From Anaerolineaceae bacterium (GTDB taxonomy: Bacteria; Chloroflexota; Anaerolineae; Aggregatilineales; Phototrophicaceae): 64,000 bases of DNA. Below, piece after piece: positions 44,628 to 54,472 of this stretch. Location: NCBI GenBank assembly GCA_002699585.1, contig PABP01000009.1, positions 545,750 through 609,749 of the forward strand, given 5' to 3'. Within the stretch, counting starts at the first letter, position 1; every line of letters starts with the position of its first letter. The notes beneath the pieces are model-generated. The model was not told where the DNA came from. It saw nothing but the letters and a program-made list of their open reading frames with translations, and did not search any database. The position numbers and the translations under genes are program-made.

Positions 44628-45347
44628 ATGGATACTACCGAAAACATGTGTAAACTGTTGTTGGTTGAGGATGCAACTGATCTCGCAAATGTCCTCAAGC
44701 GGGATTTAGTCAGGGCCGGATTTGAAGTATTACACGCAACTGATGGATTGCATGCTTTACAACTCCATGCCAGCCATAACCCCGATCTCATCATCTTAGA
44801 TTGGATGCTGCCTAAGTTAGATGGCATCGGCGTCTTGCGGCAAATTCGCGAGCATTCTGCGACGCCAGTCATTATGTTAACGGCGCGTGTTGAAGAATTA
44901 GACCGTGTGATGGGCTTGGAAGTCGGCGCAGATGATTACATGACCAAACCCTTTAGCACCCTGGAATTGATCGCCCGCGTTAAAGCTATGTTACGTCGTG
45001 TGGACTTGATCGAACAAACCCTCAAGCAAGATCGTCAGCCTGATGCCACAGCAATGATTCAATACGGCAATTTGTGTTTAGACCCTACCAGTTACAATAC
45101 GCAGGTCAATGGCACACCATTGGACTTGACCCGCACAGAATTTGACTTGCTCCGACTATTTTTACTGAATCCGGGCCGGGCATTTAGCCGCGCTTATTTA
45201 TTAGAAACGATATGGGAAGTCGATTATATCGGCGGGGATAGGGCCGTTGATAACGCCGTAATGCGGTTACGTAAAAAACTGGGGCCCATGGGCGAAGCGA
45301 TAGAGACTGTCTGGGGGGTTGGGTACAGGCTACATGATGAACATTAA
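44628..45347 (+). CDS. OmpR-family response regulator
   Basis: 239 residues: a receiver (about 8-125) with VEDATD, the phospho-acceptor in LILDWMLPK, the Thr in MLTARV and the Lys in TKPFS, then an OmpR/PhoB winged helix (about 140-238, with LTRTEFDLLRLF and GGDRAVDNAVMRLRKKL). It partners with the overlapping histidine kinase and probably binds the 11-bp repeats upstream of the ABC transporter genes. The ATG at 44628 follows AGAAG; an ATG six codons later is possible. Confidence 0.93.
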   Translation: MDTTENMCKLLLVEDATDLANVLKRDLVRAGFEVLHATDGLHALQLHASHNPDLIILDWMLPKLDGIGVLRQIREHSATPVIMLTARVEELDRVMGLEVGADDYMTKPFSTLELIARVKAMLRRVDLIEQTLKQDRQPDATAMIQYGNLCLDPTSYNTQVNGTPLDLTRTEFDLLRLFLLNPGRAFSRAYLLETIWEVDYIGGDRAVDNAVMRLRKKLGPMGEAIETVWGVGYRLHDEH

Positions 45348-46965
45348 ACTATTGTGGCGCTTTTCCTTACCGGTTGCGTGGGTGCTATCGCTGGCCTTTG
45401 TAACGGGTTTAATTTTCATACTCGGATTACTGGGACAAACAACGGGCACAGGCATTGGCGCTTCTATGCTCATTACGGTAGCTTCTGTGCTGATGTTTGT
45501 GTTCCTCACCCAGTTACCTACGGGGCGGTGGTGGCAACGGATCCTCTATGAGCTACTGATGTCTGTCGGATCGGGCATGCTGGTCTACATCGGCCTGATG
45601 TGCATGGAAATGATAAAAATTGATAGCACGGAATATGTCAATAACCAGCTTTTTAATATTCTCATTCCCTTAGTGATCTTTTCTCATGTTGCAGTGCGGA
45701 TTTTTGCGCGGCCTTATGTGGTCTGGAGCCAGATGCGTAAGCGGCGGCTTGTCTGGGATATCACGCATGCCCAGTTGCGTCTCGTCATCCTGACGATGCT
45801 ACTTTTGTTTTCGTTATTGATAATCCTCCAATTAGCGAGCTTCAATCTTGATACGCAAACATCCGATTACATCACGACACTGATCACATTGTTTATTGCG
45901 ATTGCGGGATTTTTCGGCATCTTGACCGGGATCATGTTGTTTATAGTGATTATCCCAGCTAGCTTTATCTCCTATACTACCGCACGACGCATGACTCGCC
46001 GCCTGGATGAACTGGTTTCTGTCACACAGTCTATACGCAATGCGGATTATGATGCCCGCGTGGCTGTGGAAGGTATTGACGAAATTGCCCGATTACAGAC
46101 GAACTTCAACGCCATGATGGATGAACTCGATACCGCTCGCCAGCAGCTAGAAGCTGAACGCGATGCAGTACGGCAGCTATTGAACTCTCGGCGGCGCTTA
46201 TTTGCTGATGTATCGCACGAATTGCGTACCCCTGTTGCTACCATCCGCGGCTATTTAGATTCGCTCAATACTCAGGCCAACACCGCCGATGACATCGAGA
46301 TCATCACACGGGAGACATTGCGCTTACAACGTCTGATTGATGATGTGTTCACGCTTGCACGGGCCGATGTGGACCAGTTGCAATACAGTATCCAGACGAT
46401 GGATATCACGGGCGTCCTGGAACATACTAAGCAGGCTGTTCGTAAGCAAGCATGGCAATCGCACAAAGTGGATATTGTGCTGGACTATACGCCGCAGATC
46501 CCGCTTGTGATGGTTGATGAAGAACGGTTTGAGCAGGTGCTTTATAACCTCTTGCGGAATGCCGTCCGTCACACGCCCCCCGGCGGGTTCATTCGTGTGA
46601 TCGTCAGCACAACTGCGACACACGTAACCATTGATGTCCAAGATACGGGCGAGGGCATTGCAGCAGCAGATTTGCCCTATATTTGGGATCGCTTCTATCG
46701 CGCGGCGGAAACGCGTGCTCACGATTCTAGCGGGTCTGGCTTAGGCTTGGCGCTAGTCAAAGAGATGATAGAAGCCATGCATGGCACCGTCGGCGTTAAG
46801 AGCACAGTCGGGCGCGGTAGCTGCTTTACGATCAATCTATGTCGCGCCCAGCCCCTACTCAATGAAAGCACGCCGACCTTGAGCGAATACATCCCCGGCC
46901 ATTACAACTCAGACCATCATCTCCCAGGCGAGCAAATCTCTATGGCATCTGACGCGAATATGTAG
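45334..46965 (+). CDS. Membrane sensor histidine kinase (HAMP)
   Basis: 543 residues. Six hydrophobic segments fill the first 215 residues with only short external loops, so the sensor is intramembrane, as in kinases that monitor a partner transporter. A HAMP domain (TTARRMTRRLDELVSVTQS), HisKA with the acceptor His in FADVSHELRTPVATI, and the ATPase boxes LLRNAVRHTPPGG, DTGEGIA and GSGLGLALV follow. Tandem ATGs at 45334 and 45337 lie inside the end of the regulator gene (14-base overlap). Confidence 0.92.
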   Translation: MMNIKLLWRFSLPVAWVLSLAFVTGLIFILGLLGQTTGTGIGASMLITVASVLMFVFLTQLPTGRWWQRILYELLMSVGSGMLVYIGLMCMEMIKIDSTEYVNNQLFNILIPLVIFSHVAVRIFARPYVVWSQMRKRRLVWDITHAQLRLVILTMLLLFSLLIILQLASFNLDTQTSDYITTLITLFIAIAGFFGILTGIMLFIVIIPASFISYTTARRMTRRLDELVSVTQSIRNADYDARVAVEGIDEIARLQTNFNAMMDELDTARQQLEAERDAVRQLLNSRRRLFADVSHELRTPVATIRGYLDSLNTQANTADDIEIITRETLRLQRLIDDVFTLARADVDQLQYSIQTMDITGVLEHTKQAVRKQAWQSHKVDIVLDYTPQIPLVMVDEERFEQVLYNLLRNAVRHTPPGGFIRVIVSTTATHVTIDVQDTGEGIAAADLPYIWDRFYRAAETRAHDSSGSGLGLALVKEMIEAMHGTVGVKSTVGRGSCFTINLCRAQPLLNESTPTLSEYIPGHYNSDHHLPGEQISMASDANM

Positions 46966-46967
46966 TC

Positions 46968-47011
46968 TGCGACATTTTTGCGACACTTTTACGATAATTG
47001 TAAGACACCTC
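46968..47011 (+). promoter_or_regulatory. Four 11-bp direct repeats, probable response-regulator operator
   Basis: TGCGACATTTT, TGCGACACTTT, TACGATAATTG and TAAGACACCTC follow head to tail with a period of exactly 11 bases. They sit in the gap between the kinase stop and the ATPase gene. One-helical-turn direct repeats are the hallmark of OmpR/PhoB-type binding sites. Confidence 0.6.
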
Positions 47012-47060
47012 TTTTTTATCATCTTGAATGTATCCACTTCAACAAGCAAGGACATTCCAG

Positions 47061-47777
47061 ATGGTGAAAAACTCAATCTTGATTCAAGCAAGCCATCTAT
47101 CGCGCACGCTCACACTCGGCAATGAACCCTTACACGTCTTGAAGGACCTATCGTTTGAAATCCGGCGTGGGGAATGGGTGTCACTCACCGGCCCATCCGG
47201 GTCCGGTAAATCGACGCTGCTTGGTTTGTTGGCTGGCATCGATACGCCGACCAGCGGCAAGCTGGCTATCGACGGCGTTGATATTACTCACATGAGCGAG
47301 CATCAGTTAGCGCGCATCCGTAATGAGAAAATTGGCATTGTTTTTCAGTCATTCAACCTCATTCCGACTCTCACGGCGCAGGAAAATGTGGAAATACCAC
47401 TCTATATCCGTACCTCAGCCGGGGATGCACAAAAGCAGGCCCGGCTTATGCTGCAACAGGTCGGCTTAGGCGATCGACTGAAGCATCGCCCACACCAGTT
47501 ATCCGGTGGACAGCAACAACGTGTCGCGATCGCCCGTGCTCTGGTCACAAAACCGGCTGTTTTGTTGGCCGATGAGCCGACCGGCAACCTCGATACTGAA
47601 ACTGGCGATCAGGTGCTGGAACTATTTGCCGAACTACGTGCTCTCTTTGGTTTAACCATTGTCGTCGTCACCCACGATCAGCAGGTCGCGGAATACGCCG
47701 ATAGAACTCTACATCTTGTCGATGGTGAATTTGTGCGCGACATGGGCGAATCACTCAAATACAAGGCAGGGGCATAA
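47061..47777 (+). CDS. ABC transporter ATPase (LolD/MacB type)
   Basis: A 238-residue nucleotide-binding subunit with Walker [10 protein letters not shown], the Q loop FQSFN, the signature LSGGQQQR, Walker [13 protein letters not shown] and the H loop VTHD. The [15 protein letters not shown] and DEPTGNLDT sequences are typical of LolD/FtsE/BceA-like ATPases that drive FtsX-type permeases. The ATG at 47061 has AAGGA upstream; an earlier ATG at 47028 has none. The stop overlaps the permease start by one base (TAATG). Confidence 0.94.
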   Translation: MVKNSILIQASHLSRTLTLGNEPLHVLKDLSFEIRRGEWVSLTGPSGSGKSTLLGLLAGIDTPTSGKLAIDGVDITHMSEHQLARIRNEKIGIVFQSFNLIPTLTAQENVEIPLYIRTSAGDAQKQARLMLQQVGLGDRLKHRPHQLSGGQQQRVAIARALVTKPAVLLADEPTGNLDTETGDQVLELFAELRALFGLTIVVVTHDQQVAEYADRTLHLVDGEFVRDMGESLKYKAGA

Positions 47778-50269
47778 TGCAACGATATCTATTCTTCATC
47801 AAGTACGCCCTCAGAGGGTTACGGCGCGGTGGTCAGCGCGTATTGATTGCCATGCTGGCTGTAGGGTTCGGAGTGATGTCGCTGATTACAATGGGGACGA
47901 TTGCCCAGGCGATGCAAAATGCCATGGAAACTTCCCCAGAGCTGGTCGTTGGCGGCGATTTGCGCATCGCTAAAAGTGAGATGGTTTCCAACGAAGAAAT
48001 CAGTAATTTGCTGGCACCTCTGCAAGCTGAGGGGCTCATCACCAGCTATAGTCCGGTCAGCGAATTCTATGAATTCATGATGCGGACTGCCGATAGTAGT
48101 CGCATACGGTATATCTCGCGTTTGTTCGGCGTCGATCCGTCGGCCTATCCAATTGTGGGTGATGTAACGATTAAGGAGCCTGCCAACAGCACGCTAGCCG
48201 ATCTGACATCGGAACTGGGCACAACCGTCATCACGCGCGATATTGCCGATGAGTATGGCCTGGAAATGGGTGATACGATGCGACTGACCTCCCATGATGG
48301 GGAGATGTCGCTGGCAATGCCGCTGACAATCACAGGTATTGTCAACGATAATCCCTCTCATATGGGGCGGCGTATCTACTACAGCCTAGAAACAACAGAA
48401 GCACTCTTTAGTGAAACCGCTATCTATGATTACGTGGTTATACAAACCGATCAGCAAGAAGCAGCCGCAACTGCGATAAGTGAGGCTGGCTGGTTTGTTC
48501 AACGGGCAGATTTACAGGTGCTTGAACAAAGCCCAAATGATGAACTGTTTATATTCATGGTCCAGGGCGCGGGGGTTCTGGGGTTGCTGGTCGGTGGCAT
48601 CGGTATTGCCAACACGATGCAGGTACTATTGACCCAGCGTAAACAAGAAGTCGGTATCCTCAAAACCCTCGGATATTCACAGCGGGATATGATCTTTATC
48701 TTCGTGCTGGAAGCTGGTTTGCTGGGTGTGGTGGGCAGTATTTTGGGCGCATTGCTCTCAATGGTTGTCGCGAATGGCATCATGCAGATCTTCTCCAACA
48801 GTAGCTCCTTGCTCATGCAATGGAACCCGGACCCACTGTTGATGGGTGGCGGTATCCTCATCGGTATTGTTACAACGGTTATCTTTGCGATGTATGCTAT
48901 TGTCAGCGTGAGTAGTGCGCGGCCAACCGTCATCTTCCGGCGGGAATCCAAACAGGGCCGTAGCTGGCGTGGGATTTTTACCGCACTCGGATTTTATGTG
49001 CTGCTGGCGATCCCTTTCTCTGTCGTAACTAGCCTATTCCTGGGCTCTGTGGAAAAGGGCATTGGTATTCTACTGTTTGCGCTGGCGGGCCTTGTGGTCC
49101 TGGGTGTCGGACTCGGTATATTGACCTGGGTTATCCTGCGTATCATGCCGACCTTTAACTTCAATCTGTTGCGGATGGCACGCAACAATATGCGCAAACG
49201 CGCTTTCTCGATGATCTTCGCTATGATTGCGCTATTCGTGGGCGTATTCACACTGGGTTTCGCCATGACCATTATCCAGATTAGCTTGGGTCAATACGCT
49301 GAACGTAATCCTGAAATCGAAGGCTATAACCTTCAGGTGCTTACGGATACAGACACAGTACCGGAGATCGTATCCGCGTTAGAAACTGAGGGCGTGGAAG
49401 CGGTGAACGCTCGCTATAGCACGTCCGCTGGAAAAATAACTTTTGATGCCGTGGATAACTACTGGGATAATGGCGCACTGCAAATTCGCAGCATTCCCTG
49501 GGATATAGATATCCTTGAAGGCCCTGAACTCGGTAGTGACATCGGCGTGTATGTTTATGGGCCTGATGAGATCGAACTCGAGGGCGAGATGAGCTATACC
49601 GCGCTAGATGGCACTGTTTATACATTGCCGATTCTGGGGCGATATGCGAGTTCTGGCGAAACCGTTCTGAATAACGTCTATCAGCCTGTAATCAGTTGGG
49701 AAACCTACGAGTCACTAGGCAGCCCAGCGCTCAATCATGTAGAAGTCTATGCTATTGCAGATAACGCACAGGTACAGGCGATCGCCAGTACGATCGGGCA
49801 AGCATTCCCGGATGTGATGACGACGAACAGTATCGACCTGATGGAAGAATTAAATGGTATGTTCCTCAACATATTCTACTTCGCACTGTCGATGTCTGGT
49901 TTGGCATTGCTGGCGGGTGTGATGTTGATTGCGAATGTAGTCAGCTTGGCTATGATGGAACGCCGTTACGAAATCGGCGTGATGAAGGCCGTTGGTTATA
50001 CACAATCTAATGTATTGCTGACGATTGTGTTGGAGTATGGGCTCGTCGGGTTTGTGGCAAGTATCGTTGCTATCCTGGGGATACAAGCCATGATCACCTT
50101 CATCACGCTCACCCAATCTGCCGCTGAAGGGATGCTGTTCATTGAACCTATCACAGCCATTGTCATCCTAATCATAGGATTGGCACTAACCCAGGCTACA
50201 GCGCTAACAGCTGCGTGGGCACCTGCTAAAATCCGCCCCTTAGCAATTCTCAACGAACGAGCGTCATAA
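47777..50269 (+). CDS. FtsX/MacB-type ABC permease, two-module
   Basis: An 830-residue permease with an N-terminal membrane segment, a large extracytoplasmic region (about 45-255), an FtsX domain with VGILKTLGYSQRDM as coupling helix, further membrane segments, a second external region (about 510-690) and a second FtsX domain with IGVMKAVGYTQSNV. The fused double FtsX arrangement suggests it functions with a dimer of the upstream ATPase without a second permease. Together with the upstream kinase/regulator it resembles Bce-like resistance or lipoprotein-handling modules; the substrate is unknown. Confidence 0.9.
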   Translation: MQRYLFFIKYALRGLRRGGQRVLIAMLAVGFGVMSLITMGTIAQAMQNAMETSPELVVGGDLRIAKSEMVSNEEISNLLAPLQAEGLITSYSPVSEFYEFMMRTADSSRIRYISRLFGVDPSAYPIVGDVTIKEPANSTLADLTSELGTTVITRDIADEYGLEMGDTMRLTSHDGEMSLAMPLTITGIVNDNPSHMGRRIYYSLETTEALFSETAIYDYVVIQTDQQEAAATAISEAGWFVQRADLQVLEQSPNDELFIFMVQGAGVLGLLVGGIGIANTMQVLLTQRKQEVGILKTLGYSQRDMIFIFVLEAGLLGVVGSILGALLSMVVANGIMQIFSNSSSLLMQWNPDPLLMGGGILIGIVTTVIFAMYAIVSVSSARPTVIFRRESKQGRSWRGIFTALGFYVLLAIPFSVVTSLFLGSVEKGIGILLFALAGLVVLGVGLGILTWVILRIMPTFNFNLLRMARNNMRKRAFSMIFAMIALFVGVFTLGFAMTIIQISLGQYAERNPEIEGYNLQVLTDTDTVPEIVSALETEGVEAVNARYSTSAGKITFDAVDNYWDNGALQIRSIPWDIDILEGPELGSDIGVYVYGPDEIELEGEMSYTALDGTVYTLPILGRYASSGETVLNNVYQPVISWETYESLGSPALNHVEVYAIADNAQVQAIASTIGQAFPDVMTTNSIDLMEELNGMFLNIFYFALSMSGLALLAGVMLIANVVSLAMMERRYEIGVMKAVGYTQSNVLLTIVLEYGLVGFVASIVAILGIQAMITFITLTQSAAEGMLFIEPITAIVILIIGLALTQATALTAAWAPAKIRPLAILNERAS

Positions 50270-50334
50270 CTTATATCGCCCCCTGGTACATAATCCTGGG
50301 ACTGGAAATAAGTTGAGTCCTTCCGAAATCAGAA

Positions 50335-50366
50335 ATAATAAAGCGCTCATTCCGGGCGCTTTATTA
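50335..50366. terminator. Bidirectional terminator between convergent operons
   Basis: ATAAAGCGC pairs with GCGCTTTAT around a nine-base loop, with A/T-rich flanks on both sides. It separates the FtsX permease (plus) from the LysM gene (minus). Confidence 0.75.
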
Positions 50367-50428
50367 GGCATTTTAGTGAGTTGAGAACTGGAGGCTGGAA
50401 ATAGAACACTACTCGCTCTACGTGTTAC

Positions 50429-51379
50429 TTAGCTACCAAAGCCAAGTCCTTCACCGGAAGGATCATATTCATCCTTATTGAATGACCACATCGGACTGCC
50501 AGGGCATACCTGCACGAAGTTTTCGTCCAATGGACGTACTTCCCAATGCCACAGGCCGCCATCGGGAATATCAGTCAGGTCGATGCTGTCGTTCTGGCGT
50601 AGATCAAAGGTGTAGTCGATCCATTCATCTGGGTTTTCCGTGATGAAGTCATAATCCGGTGGGTAAAGGCGCAGTAGATAACGCGGCGCGCGCGGCCCCT
50701 GCCAATTAAAGACAATCGTGCCAGTTGAAGGGATGCCGGCGGCATTGTTGATTGGCTGTAGCAACGTGTACCCCTCACAGACGATAGCAGGCTCTACCGG
50801 GATGCTGTCGCCAGGAACGAGGAGAGTTTGTCCGGCACGGATTACGTTCACATCCGCAATACAGTTACCTTCTGCCAGGGTTTGCGCCCAAGTGTCGAAC
50901 TTATCGGCGATACTGGTCAGGGTGTCGTTATCCTGCACAGTATATTCCAGTGACCAGTCATTACGTGGTTCGCAGGTAGCTTCCTCTGGAAGCAGTGTCG
51001 CTGTGGGCAAACCCTGAATACCCTCAACGGTCACACTGACGAAAATGGACTGCGTCGGTGTTGCGGTCGACGTCCCTGACGGAAACGGTGTTGCGGTTGG
51101 TGGCTCGATAGTGGGTGGTGGCAGCAGCGTGTGGGTCGCTGTCGTACTGGCAACGGTCGCATTGGCCACCTGGGCGACTTCCATCGGCGTTGCCGAGGTC
51201 TGCTGCGTGGGATACGGCGTTACTGTGATGGCATCCGTTTGCGAGACAGCCGGATTGTTCTGTGAAGAATTATTAATAAAGCTGGGGACAAGCATGCCGA
51301 TCCCCAGAGCGAACAGACTGAAAACGAGCGTCCAGTACCAACCAGGAAGTAATTTTCTCATGCCGGAAACCAGTTTCAT
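50429..51379 (-). CDS. Membrane-anchored LysM protein
   Basis: 316 residues: one N-terminal membrane segment (about 13-34), a Ser/Thr/Pro-rich linker to about residue 125, a LysM module (EYTVQDNDTLTSIADKF with IRAGQTLLVPG, about 145-190) and a C-terminal beta-rich domain with four cysteines counted over the external part. LysM binds peptidoglycan or related glycans, so this protein may tether the ABC complex to the cell wall. It is the last gene of the minus-strand ABC operon, its ATG overlapping the ATPase stop (ATGA). Confidence 0.85.
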   Translation of the reverse strand: MKLVSGMRKLLPGWYWTLVFSLFALGIGMLVPSFINNSSQNNPAVSQTDAITVTPYPTQQTSATPMEVAQVANATVASTTATHTLLPPPTIEPPTATPFPSGTSTATPTQSIFVSVTVEGIQGLPTATLLPEEATCEPRNDWSLEYTVQDNDTLTSIADKFDTWAQTLAEGNCIADVNVIRAGQTLLVPGDSIPVEPAIVCEGYTLLQPINNAAGIPSTGTIVFNWQGPRAPRYLLRLYPPDYDFITENPDEWIDYTFDLRQNDSIDLTDIPDGGLWHWEVRPLDENFVQVCPGSPMWSFNKDEYDPSGEGLGFGS

Positions 51380-52107
51380 TGTGGTTGCTGCTCCTTGTAG
51401 GAAGATAAGTCCTGGGCAACAAGCTGCCCGTTCTGTAATTCAAAAGCGCGATCCACATACGTGCGGACGGTCACATCATGCGAGACAATCAGGAAAGCGG
51501 TTCCCTTGGAAGCAGCGAAGCTCCGCAGCAGGCGCAGAGTACGATGTGCCGTGCGCGTATCAAGGCCGCTGGTAGGTTCATCGGCGAGCACAATTGCCGG
51601 ATGGAGCGCCAGGGCGCGGGCAATGGCGACGCGCTGCTGTTGCCCACCAGATAGCTGACCAGGCAAATGGTCCGACCAGGCAGTGAGGCCAACGGCTTCA
51701 AGGGCGGCACGCGCACGCTGCCGCCGCTCGAAGATCTGCACACCCGGCAGACGCAGCACTAAGTCGATGTTCTCTAGGGCGGTATAGGTCGGAACGAGCG
51801 TGTAGTTCTGGAAGATAAAGCCAAAATTGTGACGGCGAAGGTGGGCCTTGCGGCCCTCTGACAGGCGGTTTACATCGGTATCCTGGAAGTGAACCGTGCC
51901 ACTCGTGGGTGTGTCGAGTGTACCAATCAGGTTGAGTAAGGTTGTCTTGCCACTACCGGATGGGCCAAAGAGCGCTACCAGCTCACCAGCTTCCACACTC
52001 AGGTCGATGCCCTGGAGCACGTTGACCATTGCCTTGCCGGAGCCAAAACTGCGCGTGACATCTTCTACACTGACAAGCTGGCCCTCATAGCGTTTCGTAT
52101 CGCTCAT
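51376..52107 (-). CDS. ABC transporter ATPase (LolD/MacB type)
   Basis: 243 residues with Walker A GPSGSGKTT, Q loop FQNYT, signature LSGGQQQR, Walker B IVLADEPTSGLD and the H loop VSHD. It is of the FtsX-partner type. The ATG at 52107 has an AGGAG eight bases upstream and overlaps the stop of the preceding ATPase gene (ATGA). The two adjacent ATPases probably form a heterodimer for the 916-residue permease upstream. Confidence 0.94.
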   Translation of the reverse strand: MSDTKRYEGQLVSVEDVTRSFGSGKAMVNVLQGIDLSVEAGELVALFGPSGSGKTTLLNLIGTLDTPTSGTVHFQDTDVNRLSEGRKAHLRRHNFGFIFQNYTLVPTYTALENIDLVLRLPGVQIFERRQRARAALEAVGLTAWSDHLPGQLSGGQQQRVAIARALALHPAIVLADEPTSGLDTRTAHRTLRLLRSFAASKGTAFLIVSHDVTVRTYVDRAFELQNGQLVAQDLSSYKEQQPQ

Positions 52108-53084
52108 GATGCTTTCTCCTTGCGGCCAGTTAGGCGTCGCAGCCAATGGAACAGGCCTTTACGATCCGGTGCTGCATCCTGGGGCAACATGTCACTGAGG
52201 ATGGCATCGCCATAGACCTCGTCCTCTTGTTCCGGACGCAGCAGCACCCCCTCTGGCCGAATTTCGACTGCGATGTTGGGCGCCTGACGCAGCACCGACT
52301 GCACATTCTGTGGCAGATGGATGCGGCCCTCGTTATCCAGTTCGGGCTGTTCCTGCGCTGACTGGCCCAGAGCGCCATCGCGCAGCGTCAGCACACGGTC
52401 AGCATATTGGGCGATCTTCATATCGTGTGTGACCATCAAAATCGTCAGGCCGTATTGCTCGCGCAGTTCCATCAACAAATCCATGACCGCCACAGCCGTT
52501 TTACCGTCGAGTGCTCCGGTGGGTTCATCTGCCAGCAGCAGGCGCGGCTGATTGGCAATGGCAACAGCGATGGCAACACGCTGCTGTTGACCACCAGAGA
52601 GTTGATGTGGCTTCTTGTGCAAATGCTCGATCAAACCCACCGCGTCCAGCAGTTCGCGGGCTTGTTTGTTTCGCTGGAAAGGCGACACGCCAGCGAGCAT
52701 CATCGGTAGGGTGACGTTGCCGAGCGCGTCACGGTGAAATAGTAGATTTTTGTCTACCTCTTGCCATACAAACCCCACCTGTCGCAGGCGATAGGCTGCC
52801 AGGGCACGGCCTTTCAATGCCAGCAGCGACTGTCCATCGACAGTCAACTGACCAGCGGTGGGCTTATCCAGCCCGCCGAGCAGGTTCAGTAGCGAGCTTT
52901 TACCCGCGCCACTGGGGCCAATGATGGCGACCATCTCACCCTGTGTCATAGTAAAGTCAATGCCACGCAGGGCCACAATCTCATGACCGTCGACCTTATA
53001 AGCGCGGACGACCTGTTTGCAGTCGATGAAGAGCGGGTTGGCGGTTGTGTTGGGGCCAGATGAACTATTGCTGGACAATGACAT
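52104..53084 (-). CDS. ABC transporter ATPase with AbrB-like C-terminal extension
   Basis: 326 residues. The ATPase core (about 15-235) has Walker A GPSGAGKSS, Q loop WQEVD, signature LSGGQQQR, Walker [13 protein letters not shown] and H loop VTHD. The C-terminal 80 residues are extra: residues 248-286 (LDNEGRIHLPQNV, then IAVEIRPEGVLLRPE) look like a swapped-hairpin AbrB/SpoVT module, and a basic tail follows. Ser after Lys in Walker A is acceptable. The ATG at 53084 is preceded by GGAGG; it overlaps the adaptor gene by 20 bases. Confidence 0.9.
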   Translation of the reverse strand: MSLSSNSSSGPNTTANPLFIDCKQVVRAYKVDGHEIVALRGIDFTMTQGEMVAIIGPSGAGKSSLLNLLGGLDKPTAGQLTVDGQSLLALKGRALAAYRLRQVGFVWQEVDKNLLFHRDALGNVTLPMMLAGVSPFQRNKQARELLDAVGLIEHLHKKPHQLSGGQQQRVAIAVAIANQPRLLLADEPTGALDGKTAVAVMDLLMELREQYGLTILMVTHDMKIAQYADRVLTLRDGALGQSAQEQPELDNEGRIHLPQNVQSVLRQAPNIAVEIRPEGVLLRPEQEDEVYGDAILSDMLPQDAAPDRKGLFHWLRRLTGRKEKAS

Positions 53085-54402
53085 CGCCTTCCTCCACACC
53101 GCTGAGAATTTCCACGCGGTCATCTGTTTCCAGGCCAACCACCACATCCTGTACACGTTCGCCTTCTGGCGTCTGGATCACGACAAAGGTGCGGTTGCCG
53201 AAGGTGTTTAGGGCCTGCGGCGGCAGCCAGAGCGTATCCTCGCTTTCGCTAAGTGTCATGGTGATATTGACCAGTGCGCCACTTTGTAGTTCTGGCAGGG
53301 ATGCTGCCACGCGCACAGTTTGATCCACTTCTCGGTTGCTGATGGGCAATTGGCGAATCACGCACTGCACGCGCGTTTCCGGGCGATTGGCTTCCTCACA
53401 GATTCCGACCTGACCAACTTGTAATTGCTGGATGTCGGTGTAGGCGATGCTGGCGATGGCTTCCAGCGGCTGCGGTAGCGCCAGTGTGATAACCGTTGTA
53501 TAGGCCGATACGCTGTCGCCCGGTTGGATCGTGACTTCCAGCACGACGCCTTCTATCGGCGCAGTGAGGGTGGAACTGGCGATCTGCTCGCGCGTACGAT
53601 CCAGCGCCAGTTGTGCCTCGATAACCGCATCCACTAGGTCAGGATCGCCGCCGGAGGTTTGTGCTTCTTCCAGCGCGATCTGGGCTTGCAGCACCCGATT
53701 TTCCTGCTGCTGGAGTGATAGTTCCGACTGACGATAGCTGGCGGAAGCCGAATAATAGCTGCGCTGGGCACGCGCCAGCGCTTCCTGGGCGCTGATGAGC
53801 GCTTCCAGTCGCGAATTCACTGTCGCGGCAGGCGTGTCGGGGTAGCTGACTGCGTCATCGTAATCGCGCTGGGCATTTTCGAGAGCACGCTGGGCCGATT
53901 CCACACTGGCCCAGGCGTCATTGACCGAGGCCCAGGGCAGGCTCAGACGCTGACTATCCAGCGACATCTGTTCGCTGGCCAGGTTGAACTGGGAATCGGT
54001 CACGCTGTCGCCGCTGGTGGCACTGCCATCGACCAGACGCCGCTGGGCTGCCGCCAGATTCAGTTCCTGGGTTTGCAGCGTGGATTCCAGGTCGTCAATT
54101 TGCAAGTCTGCCAAAATCTGGCCTACGCTGACGGTATCGCCACGCCGCACATTGACGCTGCGGACGCTGCCATTGACCTCGAACGCCAGTTGCATCTGGT
54201 CACGTGGCAGCCATCTACCAGAAAATTCATAGACATCGCTGACCGTGCCGCGCTCGACGGTGTAGGTCGTTCGCTGTGCCGCTGGTGCCGTCGGGATCGG
54301 CGTAGCGGTAGCGATTTGCTCCTGGGCAAAGCTCTGTTCACCATTAGGCTGACAGGCGGCAACCAGAAAGATGAGAATGATTAGGATGAGCGGTTTTTTC
54401 AT
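53065..54402 (-). CDS. MacA/HlyD-like membrane-fusion adaptor lipoprotein
   Basis: 445 residues. A lipoprotein signal ends in FLVAAC, and a Pro/Thr stretch leads into a lipoyl half (GRWLPRDQMQLAFEVNGSV), a long alpha-helical coiled-coil (about 105-265, Gln/Ala-rich), the second lipoyl half (STLTAPIEGVVLEVTIQPGD) and beta-barrel/membrane-proximal domains. In tripartite exporters this part links permease to outer structures; in monoderms it contacts the permease externally. The ATG at 54402 gives the signal peptide; earlier in-frame starts (ATG 54414, TTG 54426) lack a better ribosome site. Confidence 0.9.
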   Translation of the reverse strand: MKKPLILIILIFLVAACQPNGEQSFAQEQIATATPIPTAPAAQRTTYTVERGTVSDVYEFSGRWLPRDQMQLAFEVNGSVRSVNVRRGDTVSVGQILADLQIDDLESTLQTQELNLAAAQRRLVDGSATSGDSVTDSQFNLASEQMSLDSQRLSLPWASVNDAWASVESAQRALENAQRDYDDAVSYPDTPAATVNSRLEALISAQEALARAQRSYYSASASYRQSELSLQQQENRVLQAQIALEEAQTSGGDPDLVDAVIEAQLALDRTREQIASSTLTAPIEGVVLEVTIQPGDSVSAYTTVITLALPQPLEAIASIAYTDIQQLQVGQVGICEEANRPETRVQCVIRQLPISNREVDQTVRVAASLPELQSGALVNITMTLSESEDTLWLPPQALNTFGNRTFVVIQTPEGERVQDVVVGLETDDRVEILSGVEEGDVIVQQ

Positions 54403-54472
54403 GGACAGAACCATTCCTTGTGTCAATACAATGCGTTTAGCTTCTGGTGATAGCTAACGGCTCTTGGTTGGC

